A stretch of 64,000 nucleotides of DNA from Methylobacterium sp. Leaf104. Its GTDB lineage: Bacteria; Pseudomonadota; Alphaproteobacteria; Rhizobiales; Beijerinckiaceae. The stretch spans positions 132,530 to 196,529 of the forward strand of contig NZ_LMMZ01000039.1 of assembly GCF_001422885.1 (NCBI RefSeq), in the 5' to 3' direction. Under the pieces are notes generated by a model, which was given only the letters and a program-made list of their open reading frames with translations, was not told where the DNA came from and did no database searches. The position numbers and the translations under genes were made by a program. Shown here one piece after another: positions 35,492 to 44,552 of the stretch; position 1 is the first letter of the stretch, and each line of letters opens with the position of its first letter.

Positions 35492-37273
35492 ATGGATAGA
35501 ACCGCTGGCTCCGAATCCACGCAGGCCGTCCACGACGTCGCGACCGGCGTCGGTGTCACGTCCGATCATGCGGGTGAGCAGATCGACGGCTTCCACCTCG
35601 TCATCGACGCGCTGAAGCTCAACGGCATCGACAACATCTACGGCGTGCCCGGCATTCCGATCACCGATCTCGGCCGCCTCGCGCAGGCCGCCGGCATGCG
35701 CGTCATCTCCTTCCGCCACGAGCAGCACGCCGGCAACGCCGCCGCGATCGCGGGCTTCCTCACCAAGAAGCCCGGCATCTGCCTGACCGTCTCCGCGCCC
35801 GGCTTCCTCAACGGTTTGACGGCGCTGGCCAACGCCACCACCAACTGCTTCCCGATGATCCTGATCTCGGGCTCCTCCGAGCGCGAGATCGTCGATCTCC
35901 AGCAGGGCGACTACGAGGAGATGGACCAACTCGCCATCGCCAAGCCGCTGTGCAAGGCCGCCTTCCGCGTGCTGCACGCCGCTGACATCGGCATCGCCGT
36001 TGCCCGCGCCATCCGCGCCGCCGTCTCAGGTCGCCCAGGCGGCGTCTATCTCGACCTGCCCGCCAAGCTGTTCTCCCAGGTCATGGACGCCGAGGCCGGC
36101 GCCAAGTCCTTGGTCAAGGTGATCGACGCTGCTCCCGCGCAGCTGCCGGCCCCGAGTGCCATCACCCGTGCGCTCGACGTGCTCAAGGGCGCCAAGCGTC
36201 CGCTCATCGTCCTCGGTAAGGGTGCAGCCTACGCCCAGGCCGACGAGGAGGTCCGCAACCTCGTCGAACGCAGCGGTATCCCCTACGTGCCGATGAGCAT
36301 GGCCAAGGGCCTCCTCCCCGACACCCATCCGCAATCGGCCGGCGCGGCCCGCTCCCTCGTCCTGAAGGAGGCGGACGTCGTCCTTCTGGTCGGTGCGCGC
36401 CTGAACTGGCTGCTCTCGCATGGCAAGGGCAAGACTTGGGGCGCCCCCGGCTCGAAGAAGTTCATCCAGATCGACATTGAGCCGAAGGAAATGGACTCGA
36501 ACGTCGAGATTGTCGCTCCGGTGGTCGGCGACATCGGCTCCTGCGTCACCGCTCTCCTCGACGGCATGGGCCAGAACTGGCAGGCGCCCCCCGCGGCCTG
36601 GACCGATGCGATCCGGACCAAGAAGGAGGAGAACCTCGCCAAAATGGCCTCGAAGCTGAAGAAGAACTCGGCTCCGATGGACTTCCACGGAGCGCTGGGC
36701 GCACTCCGGACCATCATCAAGGAGCGGCCCGACGCAATCCTCGTCAACGAGGGCGCCAATACCCTCGACCTCGCCCGCGGCATCATCGACATGTACCAGC
36801 CGCGCAAGCGCCTGGATGTCGGCACCTGGGGCATCATGGGCATCGGCATGGGCTTCGCGGTGGCGGCTGCCGTCGAGACCGGTAAGGCGGTCCTCGCAGT
36901 GGAAGGCGACTCGGCCTTCGGCTTCTCCGGTATGGAGGTCGAGACGATCTGCCGGTACGATCTGCCGGTCTGCATCGTGGTCTTCAACAACAACGGCATC
37001 TATCGCGGCACCGACACCGATCCCACCGGCCGCGATCCCGGCACCACGGTGTTCGTGAAGGACTCGCGCTACGACAAGATGATGGAGGCCTTCGGCGGCG
37101 TCGGCGTCCACGTCACGACGCCGGACGAGCTCTCCCAGGCGGTCAACGCGGCGATGGATTCGGGCAAGCCCACCCTGATTAACGCCGTGATCGACCCCGC
37201 CGCCGGCACCGAGAGTGGCAACATCGGCAGCCTGAACCCGACGAGCACAGTGGTTCGCAAGAAGACCCCCTGA
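35492..37273 (+). CDS. oxc: Oxalyl-CoA decarboxylase
   Basis: 593 residues. It decarboxylates oxalyl-CoA to formyl-CoA and CO2 using thiamine diphosphate. ThDP N-domain: GVPGIPITDLGRLAQAAGMR and ISFRHEQHAGNAAAIAGFLT with the catalytic Glu. The ThDP/Mg motif is GDSAFGFSGMEVETICRYDL ... FNNNGIYRG. The central segment IVLGKGAAYAQADEEVRNLV is typical of Oxc. An N-terminal tail of about 28 residues precedes the core; the ATG at 35492 has a GGAGG RBS 8 nt upstream. It is followed by frc on the same strand. Confidence 0.95.
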   Translation: MDRTAGSESTQAVHDVATGVGVTSDHAGEQIDGFHLVIDALKLNGIDNIYGVPGIPITDLGRLAQAAGMRVISFRHEQHAGNAAAIAGFLTKKPGICLTVSAPGFLNGLTALANATTNCFPMILISGSSEREIVDLQQGDYEEMDQLAIAKPLCKAAFRVLHAADIGIAVARAIRAAVSGRPGGVYLDLPAKLFSQVMDAEAGAKSLVKVIDAAPAQLPAPSAITRALDVLKGAKRPLIVLGKGAAYAQADEEVRNLVERSGIPYVPMSMAKGLLPDTHPQSAGAARSLVLKEADVVLLVGARLNWLLSHGKGKTWGAPGSKKFIQIDIEPKEMDSNVEIVAPVVGDIGSCVTALLDGMGQNWQAPPAAWTDAIRTKKEENLAKMASKLKKNSAPMDFHGALGALRTIIKERPDAILVNEGANTLDLARGIIDMYQPRKRLDVGTWGIMGIGMGFAVAAAVETGKAVLAVEGDSAFGFSGMEVETICRYDLPVCIVVFNNNGIYRGTDTDPTGRDPGTTVFVKDSRYDKMMEAFGGVGVHVTTPDELSQAVNAAMDSGKPTLINAVIDPAAGTESGNIGSLNPTSTVVRKKTP

Positions 37274-37290
37274 TCTGACGGAAAGCGGCA

Positions 37291-37319
37291 CCTCCGGAGA
37301 TCGGCTTCGTCTCCGGAGG
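37291..37319 (+). terminator. Hairpin between oxc and frc
   Basis: cctccggaga (37291-37300) and tctccggagg (37310-37319) form a perfect 10-bp stem with a 9-nt loop 18 nt after the oxc stop. There is no T-tract, so it may be a weak terminator, an mRNA-stabilising 3' hairpin or a processing site setting Oxc/Frc ratios. Confidence 0.5.
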
Positions 37320-37458
37320 CACGGCGCGGCCTACCCTGGGGGCTCCGCACGCTCCGGCCAGGGGGGCGCCGTCAACGCCGCGCGGGAGGGCCTCCTCCCG
37401 CTATCGTCGTTTCGCCGAATGCCCGCGCTGAAGTCTCCCGGATAGGTGAGCCTGTGCC

Positions 37459-38733
37459 ATGAAAGCCCTCGAAGGCGTCAAGATCCTCGACTTCACGCAC
37501 GTCCAGTCGGGCCCGACCTGCACGCAGCTGCTGGCCTGGTTCGGCGCGGACGTGATCAAGGTCGAGCGGCCGGGTGTGGGCGATGCCACGCGTCAGCAGT
37601 TGCAGGACATCCCCGATGTGGACAGCCTGTATTTCACGATGCTGAACCACAACAAGCGCTCGATCACCCTCGACACCAAGAATCCGAAGGGCATTGAGGT
37701 ACTGTGGCGCCTGATCGGCGAGTGCGACGTCCTCGTCGAGAACTTCGCCCCCGGTGCCCTCGCTCGGATGGGCCTGACCTGGGAGGCGATCCACGTCGCC
37801 AACCCGCGCATGATCCTCGCGTCGGTGAAGGGATTCGGCCCGGGCGCCTACGAGAACTGCAAGGTCTACGAGAACGTGGCGCAATGCGTCGGCGGTGCTG
37901 CCTCCACCACGGGGTTCCGCACCGATATCCCGATGGTGACGGGGGCCCAGATCGGCGACTCCGGCACCGGCCTCCATCTGGCGCTGGGCATCGTCACAGC
38001 CCTGTACCACCGGACTCAGACCGGCCTCGGCCAGCGCGTCGACTGCGCCATGCAGGACGGGGTGCTCAACCTGTGCCGCGTCAAGCTGCGCGACCAGCAG
38101 CGCCTCGAGCGCGGTCCCTTGCCGGAATACAGCCAGTTCGGCGAGGGTATCCCGTTCGGCGATTCGGTGCCGCGCGCCGGCAATGATTCCGGGGGTGGCC
38201 AGCCGGGCCGTATCCTCAAGTGCAAGGGCTGGGAGACCGACCCGAACGCCTACATCTACTTCATCACGCAGGGAGCTGTGTGGCCGCAGATCTGCGACGT
38301 CATTGGCGAACCCGCTTGGGCGACCCATCCCGACTACGCCACACCGAAGGCTCGCCTGCCGCACCTGAACGAGATCTTCACCCGCATCGAATCCTGGACG
38401 ATGTCGAAGACCAAGTTCGAGGCGATGGAGATCCTCAACGCTCTGCACGTGCCGTGCGGCCCGATCCTCTCCATGAAGGAGATCGCGGAGGACGAATCCC
38501 TACGCAAGTCCGGCACCGTGGTGGAAGTCGATCACCCCACCCGCGGCAAGTACCTGACGGTGGGCAATCCCATCCGCCTCTCGGCGAGCGAGACCGAAAT
38601 CACCCGGTCGCCCCTGCTCGGCGAGCACACCGAGGAAATCCTTTCCGAGGTCCTCGGCTACTCGGAAGCCGAGCGCCTCAAGATCGCCGAGTCCGGTGCC
38701 ATCGGCTCAGTCCGGAAGATCGCCGCCGAGTAG
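37459..38733 (+). CDS. frc: Formyl-CoA:oxalate CoA-transferase (copy 1)
   Basis: 424 residues, CoA-transferase family III. It moves CoA from formyl-CoA to oxalate, making the substrate of Oxc. Visible: KILDFTHVQSGPTCTQLLAW with the Gln of H-V-Q, catalytic Asp in AQIGDSGTGLHLALG, and KGWETDPNAYIYF. The flexible glycine loop reads NDSGGGQPG, with Ser where the second copy and the family have a fourth Gly. It lies 185 nt after oxc, same strand. Confidence 0.93.
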   Translation: MKALEGVKILDFTHVQSGPTCTQLLAWFGADVIKVERPGVGDATRQQLQDIPDVDSLYFTMLNHNKRSITLDTKNPKGIEVLWRLIGECDVLVENFAPGALARMGLTWEAIHVANPRMILASVKGFGPGAYENCKVYENVAQCVGGAASTTGFRTDIPMVTGAQIGDSGTGLHLALGIVTALYHRTQTGLGQRVDCAMQDGVLNLCRVKLRDQQRLERGPLPEYSQFGEGIPFGDSVPRAGNDSGGGQPGRILKCKGWETDPNAYIYFITQGAVWPQICDVIGEPAWATHPDYATPKARLPHLNEIFTRIESWTMSKTKFEAMEILNALHVPCGPILSMKEIAEDESLRKSGTVVEVDHPTRGKYLTVGNPIRLSASETEITRSPLLGEHTEEILSEVLGYSEAERLKIAESGAIGSVRKIAAE

Positions 38734-38835
38734 TCCCGTCCTTCAACCCGGTTTCTCCTCCCAACTCGCGCGGCCTCGATCCCTCGACGCCGCGCTTCCT
38801 TTTGGGAGGACTGCTCCTCGGAACGGTCGAACGAC

Positions 38836-38997
38836 TCAGGCGATGCCGGCGAAGCGGCCGTGGCCGGCACCCGCAACGATCTCGTTGTGGCCCTCGACGG
38901 ACCCGCTGTCCTGCGACTGCCAATCGGCGAGCTTGATCACCAGCACGACCTGCAGGGCGATGAGGGCGAAGGTCGTTACGAGGATGGATGCGAGCAC
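38836..38997 (-). CDS. Small single-pass membrane protein
   Basis: 53 residues from GTG at 38997, which is preceded by a perfect AGGAGG with 6-nt spacing. It begins MLASILVTTFALIALQVVLV, one membrane helix, then IKLADWQSQDSGSVEGHNEI and a glycine-rich tail. No homologue recognised. It is convergent with frc and upstream of the P-loop gene on the minus strand's downstream side, so it may be an unnoticed part of the oxalate locus. Confidence 0.5.
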   Translation of the reverse strand: MLASILVTTFALIALQVVLVIKLADWQSQDSGSVEGHNEIVAGAGHGRFAGIA

Positions 38998-39104
38998 GGG
39001 CGGCCTCCTGACGGCATATTGCGGTGCAGTTTTCTCATGCTGCACTGCAAATGAACAGGTGGCCGCCAGTAATTTTCCTTGACGCCGCGCCTTTGTGAAC
39101 GCGG

Positions 39105-40931
39105 TCAGGTCGGTGGTTCAGGCGCTGCGTCCTCGCCCCAGGCACCCAGGGTGCATGCCCCGTTGATCCGGAGGGCCTCGCCGGTGTCCACGGTCGCCCC
39201 CGCCGACGAGAGCACATCCAGGGCGGTCAGCACCCGATGCACGATCGGGTCCGCCTCGGCGAGCATCGGCGCGAGACTGGCGAGGCGCCCGTTCTCGAGA
39301 TGCGCGAGCACCCGCCCGGTCGCGTGATCGGCGAAGCGGATGATGGTCATCCGGCGCAGGCAATCCCGCAGGAAGCGCATCGCCCCGAGCGTTTCAGGGG
39401 GAGGAACGCCGACATAGACCGCCTCCGGATCCCGAGCCTGGATGTTGATCGCTTGATAACGGTCGATGTCCAGCAGGACCTGAACGTCGAGAATGTTCAT
39501 GATCCCGTTCGTCCCGAACGCGACAGTGCGGGGCCGCTGGCCCTCTGGCACACTGTTGTCGAGGAACTCGAAATGGACCTCCTTGTCGGGCCGCAGCACC
39601 CAGGTGAAGAAGAGCCGCGGCATGCCCGTATAGGCCTCAACATTGTGCGCCAGCAGGTCCTCCACCGCCTTGTAGCGGCCGAACTGCTCGCCGCGCTTCC
39701 AGGCTCGCTCCACCGTGGCGTCCGGCGGCGTGATCATGAATTGCATGTAAACCTGATGTCCGAAGCGGGTGAGGAGTTGGCTCCCCATCTCGGTGCCGGG
39801 ATTGACCGCGAAGCTGTCGAAGCGGAAGCGGTCGATCAGGAGGTGGGAGATGCGCCCGGCATCCGCCTTGCGCGCCATGTAGCCGTCGAGCTTGCGGTCG
39901 ACGATCTCGACCTCGTGGCCGGTGAGCGGTCCGGCGTAGCGTCGCGCCGGACCCAGACTGTCGTAGTCGAGCAGGAACTTGCGCCAGACGTCGGGGGTGA
40001 TCAGCGCGAAGTCCAGCCAGTCGAGCCCCAGGGCCTCGACCAGTGCCCGCTGGTAGGGCCGGATCGTGCTCTTGCCAGATGCGGAGGAGCCCTTGACGTT
40101 GAGGATCACCGGGGTCGGCTGTGCCTCCAGGCGGACGTAGCCATGGCGCGCCACGATCTCCTGGATCCAGGGCTCGATCATCTCGCCCAGGGCGCGGCTA
40201 CCATAGCCGTTCGACACGAGGGTGCCGGCCAGCCTGCCGAGGAGCACCCGGTCGCGAATCAGGAAGCCACGGCGGCCGATGAGACTTGCGACCACGCAGC
40301 GAAGCGCTGCACAGGCCGCTGCTGAGAGGGAATCGCCGGTTGCGATCGCCCGAGCCTGCCAAGCCTCGAGATGGTGCTCGGCCCGGCTCGCCGGGTCCCA
40401 TCTCTCCTGCACGTGAGGGTTCGTCCTCCGATCGCGCAGGCGCCAGAAGCGAAGCCAAGACGCCGGCTCCGTGACCTTGGCACAGAGATGACGCTCGTCC
40501 AGCATCGCGGCAATCTCGCTGTCCAAGAGCGCGGCGGCGGTGGAGCAAATCTCCGCATGGCGGGCGGCGATCTCCCGGGCATGATCCGAGATGCCCTCGC
40601 GCAGGATGGTCGAGACGATCGCGCGGAAATTCACGCCGAGATCGCCGTAGGTCTGTCCCATCGGAACGGAGAGATCCGCCATTACCCGGATCAGGACCTC
40701 GTGGACCACCAGTCGCTCGGGGCGGAAACGGACGACCTGAGTCAGCGGTAGCCCGCTGACATCGCTCATCTCATAGGCGTCGGCGAGATGAGTCTCGACG
40801 TTCTCGGCGCGGAAGACGGTGGCCAATGGAAGGATCGAACGTGGCAAGCTCGATTCGATGCCGGGATTCCAGGGGCCGTGGACGTCGGCATCGACGACCT
40901 GCGGCGGGTTGGCCAGGGCATGGCTGGTCAT
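39105..40931 (-). CDS. Uncharacterised large P-loop (kinase-like) protein of oxalate locus
   Basis: 608 residues from the ATG at 40931. The N-terminal 270 are helical with no recognised domain. Residues 281-289 form a Walker A loop, GSSASGKST, preceded by the beta strand PVILNVK. Further on come ISHLLIDRFRFDSFAV (possible Walker B-like strand), MQFMITPPDATVERAWKRGE, a lid-like RYKAVEDLLAHN, and FTWVLRPDKEVHFEFLDNSV. This resembles zeta-toxin/AAA_33-type small-molecule kinases, not ABC or AAA ATPases. No signal peptide. Its place between frc and oxlT suggests a role with oxalate or its regulation, but nothing in the sequence gives the substrate. Confidence 0.7.
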   Translation of the reverse strand: MTSHALANPPQVVDADVHGPWNPGIESSLPRSILPLATVFRAENVETHLADAYEMSDVSGLPLTQVVRFRPERLVVHEVLIRVMADLSVPMGQTYGDLGVNFRAIVSTILREGISDHAREIAARHAEICSTAAALLDSEIAAMLDERHLCAKVTEPASWLRFWRLRDRRTNPHVQERWDPASRAEHHLEAWQARAIATGDSLSAAACAALRCVVASLIGRRGFLIRDRVLLGRLAGTLVSNGYGSRALGEMIEPWIQEIVARHGYVRLEAQPTPVILNVKGSSASGKSTIRPYQRALVEALGLDWLDFALITPDVWRKFLLDYDSLGPARRYAGPLTGHEVEIVDRKLDGYMARKADAGRISHLLIDRFRFDSFAVNPGTEMGSQLLTRFGHQVYMQFMITPPDATVERAWKRGEQFGRYKAVEDLLAHNVEAYTGMPRLFFTWVLRPDKEVHFEFLDNSVPEGQRPRTVAFGTNGIMNILDVQVLLDIDRYQAINIQARDPEAVYVGVPPPETLGAMRFLRDCLRRMTIIRFADHATGRVLAHLENGRLASLAPMLAEADPIVHRVLTALDVLSSAGATVDTGEALRINGACTLGAWGEDAAPEPPT

Positions 40932-41005
40932 GCCGAAGCACTCCGCTGTCCGCGTGGGCCGGACCGCCTGAAATCCTCGCCCGGATGTCTCTGAGGCGCG
41001 TATAC

Positions 41006-41287
41006 TCAGGCGGCCTGGGGTTCCTCGATCGCCTCGAGACGAAGTTGATACTGGTCGCCCCAGAGGTCGGCTGCCTTGCCGTACCAAGCCGCATCGAAGT
41101 ACTTGCGGCAGCAGAACTCGCTGGTCCAGATGCAGACCGCGATCAGGCGACCGTCGACCACTTTCACGTGCCGACTGATCAGCCCGCTCGTGATCCCGGT
41201 CGACGGGCACATGTCGATGCTGGTCATCCCATAGCTATTCTCGCCGCTGAAGATCACCGGGCAGTCGAGGATTGCCAGGAAACGCAT
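41006..41287 (-). CDS. Small alpha/beta (ferredoxin-like?) protein
   Basis: 93 residues, MRFLAILDCPVIFSGENSYG, then SGLISRHVKVVDGRLIAVCI and EFCCRKYFDAAWYGKAADLW. The alternation of strands and helices and the Y-F-(D/S)-x-x-W-x-x-(K/R)-x-A motif recall small dimeric alpha/beta-barrel proteins (putative monooxygenase/YdhR-like). Four cysteines are present, two adjacent. AGGAGTGATCCCC gives a good RBS for the ATG at 41287. It ends 75 nt before the P-loop gene, same strand. Function unknown. Confidence 0.6.
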   Translation of the reverse strand: MRFLAILDCPVIFSGENSYGMTSIDMCPSTGITSGLISRHVKVVDGRLIAVCIWTSEFCCRKYFDAAWYGKAADLWGDQYQLRLEAIEEPQAA

Positions 41288-41569
41288 GGGGATCACTCCT
41301 TCAACTCCCTCATCGCGGATGACGGCACCTTGCCGAAGCCGCGAACGATCATTGGTGCCAGCTCTCTTGAGCCAGCTTTGCTCTGCCCCACCCACCGTCG
41401 AGCGAGGCTAAAAAATCTGAGTTCAAACGCATTCCGCGTCAAGATTTGGGCACCGCAAAAGATTCCGGCTCAAAACCACAGGACTCCTTCGCAGTGCAGA
41501 ATCCGAGCGTCGAACGTTTCTACACGAACTTCGCCGATCGATGACGGTTCCGATCTCAACCAAGGTCTG

Positions 41570-41980
41570 TCATGGGGCGGTCGATGCGTGTGGAGCTTCG
41601 GCAACACAATCCCAGATACTCTGGATCGAGTGCAGGCAGAGGCCGTCCATGATGGCGATGTGGTTGGTCTTGTGCGCGCAGAAAAGTTGCAGCCGGTCCG
41701 CCGGCGGGGTTCGCACGTCGGCAGTGACGAATTCCGGCGTGGTCAGCATCCAGACCAAACTGTCGAGAGTCTCCAGCCCCTTGTCGGACATGGAGCGGAA
41801 GATTTCCCGCTCCGTGAGTATTCCGATGAAGGAGGCAGTCTCGTCGCAGGCTCCGTCCACGACGATCAAAGCATCGACGTCCGGTGCCGAGAGGAGGCGC
41901 ATCGCTTCGCGCACGGACCGGTCCATACGGATGTGGCGCACGCGCGAGGCTTGACTGCCAGGCTTCTGGCTCGCGCTCAT
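41570..41980 (-). CDS. CBS-pair domain protein
   Basis: 136 residues consisting of one Bateman module. CBS 1: MDRSVREAMRLLSAPDVDAL IVVDGACDETASFIGILTER EIF (in runs), with the G-(I/V)-(L/V)-T-(E/D)-R-(E/D) end. CBS 2: LTTPEFVTADVRTPPADRLQ, then NHIAIMDG. Such modules bind adenine nucleotides. No fused enzymatic domain. A weak operator-like site lies 43 nt upstream at 42023. It may sense AMP/ATP or CoA-linked energy state during oxalate growth; that is inference. Confidence 0.8.
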   Translation of the reverse strand: MSASQKPGSQASRVRHIRMDRSVREAMRLLSAPDVDALIVVDGACDETASFIGILTEREIFRSMSDKGLETLDSLVWMLTTPEFVTADVRTPPADRLQLFCAHKTNHIAIMDGLCLHSIQSIWDCVAEAPHASTAP

Positions 41981-42022
41981 AGCGCCGATCCTCCGAACTC
42001 GTGACGTCTTGCGAAGAAAGCC

Positions 42023-42039
42023 TGGTATACAGAATTTCA
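42023..42039. promoter_or_regulatory. Weak operator-like half palindrome upstream of CBS gene
   Basis: tggtat-acaga-atttca: the left arm matches the operator at 42602 exactly and the right arm 4 of 6. It lies 43 nt before the CBS protein start. Confidence 0.35.
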
Positions 42040-42601
42040 GCTGTCAACGCGCTCATTGAAATATCGTGCAGAAACACGCGACAGATCCGCTGATTTGTCG
42101 TTCACGCCTCCCACCTCAAAGCGGCTCAGCGACGACGACCGAGGCGGGCCGACCACATATTTCATCGGCGGGCATGCTGCGTCACAGCAAGAAATTCTAT
42201 AATCGACGCTCCTGGACCCATAGCCCTACCGTTCGCCCACCTTTGCGACGCATCAAGCTCGTGCGCCACACCATCTTTGCCGATCGGCATTATCGCGCAC
42301 CTCCCCGACGGGCAGGGACGGTCAAATTCATGGCGGACAAGCGGGAATTCACGCGCGGCCTTCTCCCAGGCCAATAGACGAAAGGACCAGATCACCGCCC
42401 GGCGCAGATCGGTCACCGGCTCGGCGAATCCTTCGCACCTCATCGGGAGGTGGCGCTGCAATCGAGCCGTATGACTTGCAGAATAGCTGAAGAACGGCCG
42501 GCCAGGGCTGGAGACTGCGTCGAAATCTGGTGGCTACGCTGCATTGCGGGATCGATTTATTGGGAACCAACTCTTGACGATCGGTTCGACGCAAGAGAGG
42601 C

Positions 42602-42618
42602 TGGTATTCCACATACCA
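42602..42618. promoter_or_regulatory. Operator-like perfect palindrome upstream of oxlT
   Basis: tggtat-tccac-atacca, a perfect 6-bp inverted repeat with 5-nt spacer, about 100 nt before the oxlT ATG. Same architecture as 35147 and 47337. Confidence 0.6.
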
Positions 42619-42718
42619 AGCCGGCGACAAGTCCGGCGGCCAACGGCCCCTGTGCGCAGCATCGGACGCAGAGCCGATCGCGCACTCATTTCAGCAAGAG
42701 CCTAACGGAGGAAAAGCC

Positions 42719-44035
42719 ATGTCGAGGGCGGAAACCACAACCGAGCGCGTATCCGACAGTTATCGATGGGGACAGCTCGTCATCGGCGTCATCTGCATGG
42801 TGATGATCGCCAATCTGCAATACGGATGGACGTTCTTCGTCCCTGACATCCAAAAGAAATTCGGCTTCGATCGCGCGGCGATCCAATGGGCCTTCACCCT
42901 GTTCGTTCTGTTCGAGACCTGGCTCGTTCCCGTCGAGGGCTGGTTCGTCGACAAGTACGGCCCGCGGGTGGTGGTGCTGTTCGGCGGCCTGCTGTGCGGC
43001 ATCGGCTGGGTGGTCAACTCTTACGCCACCTCGTTGAACATGTTCTATCTTGGCCAAGTCATCGCCGGTATCGGTGCGGGTGCGGTCTACGGCACTTGCG
43101 TCGGCAGCGCCCTGAAATGGTTTCCCGACAAGCGCGGGCTGGCGGCCGGCATCATCGCGGCCGGCTTCGGCGCCGGCTCGGCCCTCACCGTCGCACCGAT
43201 CCAGTGGATGATCGCCGATCACGGCTTCCAGGCCGCGTTCTTCAACTTCGGCATCGGTCAGGGTCTCGTTGTCTGCGCACTGGCGTTCTTCTTCACCTCG
43301 CCGAAGAAGGGGCAGGTTCCGGAGGCTGCCGCCAACACGAACATCATCCAGACCCGGCGCAACTACACTCCCGGTGAGGTTGCCCGGCAGCCGATCTTCT
43401 GGCTGATGTACTTCATGTTCGTCATCGTGGGCGCCGGCGGCCTGATGATCACCGCCAACCTGAAGCCCATCGCTGCCGATATTGGTGTCGACAAGGTGCC
43501 CGTCACGATCATGGGCATCACCATGGTCGCCATCACCTTCGCGGCCACCATCGATCGCGTGCTCAACGGTCTGACCCGCCCGTTCTTCGGCTGGGTCTCG
43601 GACAAGATCGGTCGTGAGAACACCATGTTCGTCGCCTTCGCGATGGAAGGCTTCGGCATCTACATGCTCTACCTCTGGGGTCATGATCCGCTGTGGTTCG
43701 TGCTGCTCTCGGGCTTCGTGTTCTTTGCATGGGGCGAGATCTACTCTCTCTTCCCCTCGACCTGCACGGATACCTTCGGCACCAAGTTCGCCGCGACCAA
43801 TGCGGGCCTGCTCTACACTGCCAAGGGCACCGCCGCGCTTCTGGTCCCAGTCGCGAACTACCTGCAGCAGGCGACCAACAGCTGGGATGGCGTCTTCCTG
43901 GTGGCCGCCGGCGCAAACATCCTCGCCTCGCTCCTCGCCATCGCGGTGCTGAAGCCCTGGCGCAAGCGCGTCGTGGCGCAGGCGCTTGCCGTCTCCGACG
44001 AGACTAAGCCGGCCCCCCGCATCGTCGCGGCCTGA
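42719..44035 (+). CDS. oxlT: MFS antiporter, oxalate:formate (OxlT) type
   Basis: 438 residues with 12 hydrophobic segments. The N-terminus YRWGQLVIGVICMVMIANLQ YGWTFFVPDIQKKFGFDRAA (two runs) and VEGWFVDKYGPRVVVLFGGL, with D-x-x-G-P-R, are typical of OxlT-like major facilitators. Central GWVSDKIGRENTMFVAFAME is the second MFS loop motif. It would import oxalate and export formate across the inner membrane. A ggagg RBS precedes the ATG. Adjacent operator and oxalate genes support the substrate; other dicarboxylates are possible. Confidence 0.87.
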   Translation: MSRAETTTERVSDSYRWGQLVIGVICMVMIANLQYGWTFFVPDIQKKFGFDRAAIQWAFTLFVLFETWLVPVEGWFVDKYGPRVVVLFGGLLCGIGWVVNSYATSLNMFYLGQVIAGIGAGAVYGTCVGSALKWFPDKRGLAAGIIAAGFGAGSALTVAPIQWMIADHGFQAAFFNFGIGQGLVVCALAFFFTSPKKGQVPEAAANTNIIQTRRNYTPGEVARQPIFWLMYFMFVIVGAGGLMITANLKPIAADIGVDKVPVTIMGITMVAITFAATIDRVLNGLTRPFFGWVSDKIGRENTMFVAFAMEGFGIYMLYLWGHDPLWFVLLSGFVFFAWGEIYSLFPSTCTDTFGTKFAATNAGLLYTAKGTAALLVPVANYLQQATNSWDGVFLVAAGANILASLLAIAVLKPWRKRVVAQALAVSDETKPAPRIVAA

Positions 44036-44138
44036 CGGCCTAACGAAGCGATCGAAGAAGACCCGCGGGGGCCGGACGCCAAGTCCTGGCCCCCGCGCCC
44101 GTTTCAGCCTCGCCCGATCGCCTCGCAGGAGACCTCCG

Positions 44139-44492
44139 ATGCCACCGACCTGGCGCCCGATGCACACGGCCCCGCGATCCGTCGCCCGAATCTGGCTCAA
44201 CCACGTGACCCTCGGACCGATCCTGGCGGAGGGCCGACCCGGACGCTGGTACGCCCCGAGCGCGGCGCGCCAAGTCTGGCGCTGGTACCGTCCGGCCGAG
44301 CCGGACGCCCTGGAGCCCTTCAGCGGTTGGTTGCCCTACGAAATGCTCGTGGTGAAGGAGATAGGCACGGCGCCGATGGACGATTCGCTTTGCGGCCTTC
44401 CCGAATCTTTTCGCGCTGCAGGGCCGCGATTCCGGGCCGCCCCCTCGAGGGATGAAACGACCAAATCAGATGATTTTCCGCCATCAACGTAG
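44139..44492 (+). CDS. Hypothetical protein, DUF551-like pattern
   Basis: 117 residues starting MPPTWRPMHTAPRSVARIWL, with GPILAEGRPGRWYAPSAARQ and FSGWLPYE later. The W-x-P-M-x-T-A-P-R opening and (G)-W-x-P end recall short phage-type DUF551-like proteins. The C-terminal 40 residues are poorly ordered. RBS caggaga 8 nt upstream. It follows oxlT on the same strand after 103 nt. No function known. Confidence 0.5.
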   Translation: MPPTWRPMHTAPRSVARIWLNHVTLGPILAEGRPGRWYAPSAARQVWRWYRPAEPDALEPFSGWLPYEMLVVKEIGTAPMDDSLCGLPESFRAAGPRFRAAPSRDETTKSDDFPPST

Positions 44493-44552
44493 CGAGGGCT
44501 GAGCCGTTCATCGCTCGACGCGGGAGCGAACCCGAGGCATCACAGCAGAATC

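Larger units (their letters stand above)
41981..42718. other. Divergent regulatory region CBS / oxlT
   Basis: 738 nt without a gene that I can support. It holds the weak site at 42023-42039 and the perfect palindrome at 42602-42618. The middle part has no open frame with recognisable content; a decayed gene cannot be excluded. Confidence 0.45.
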
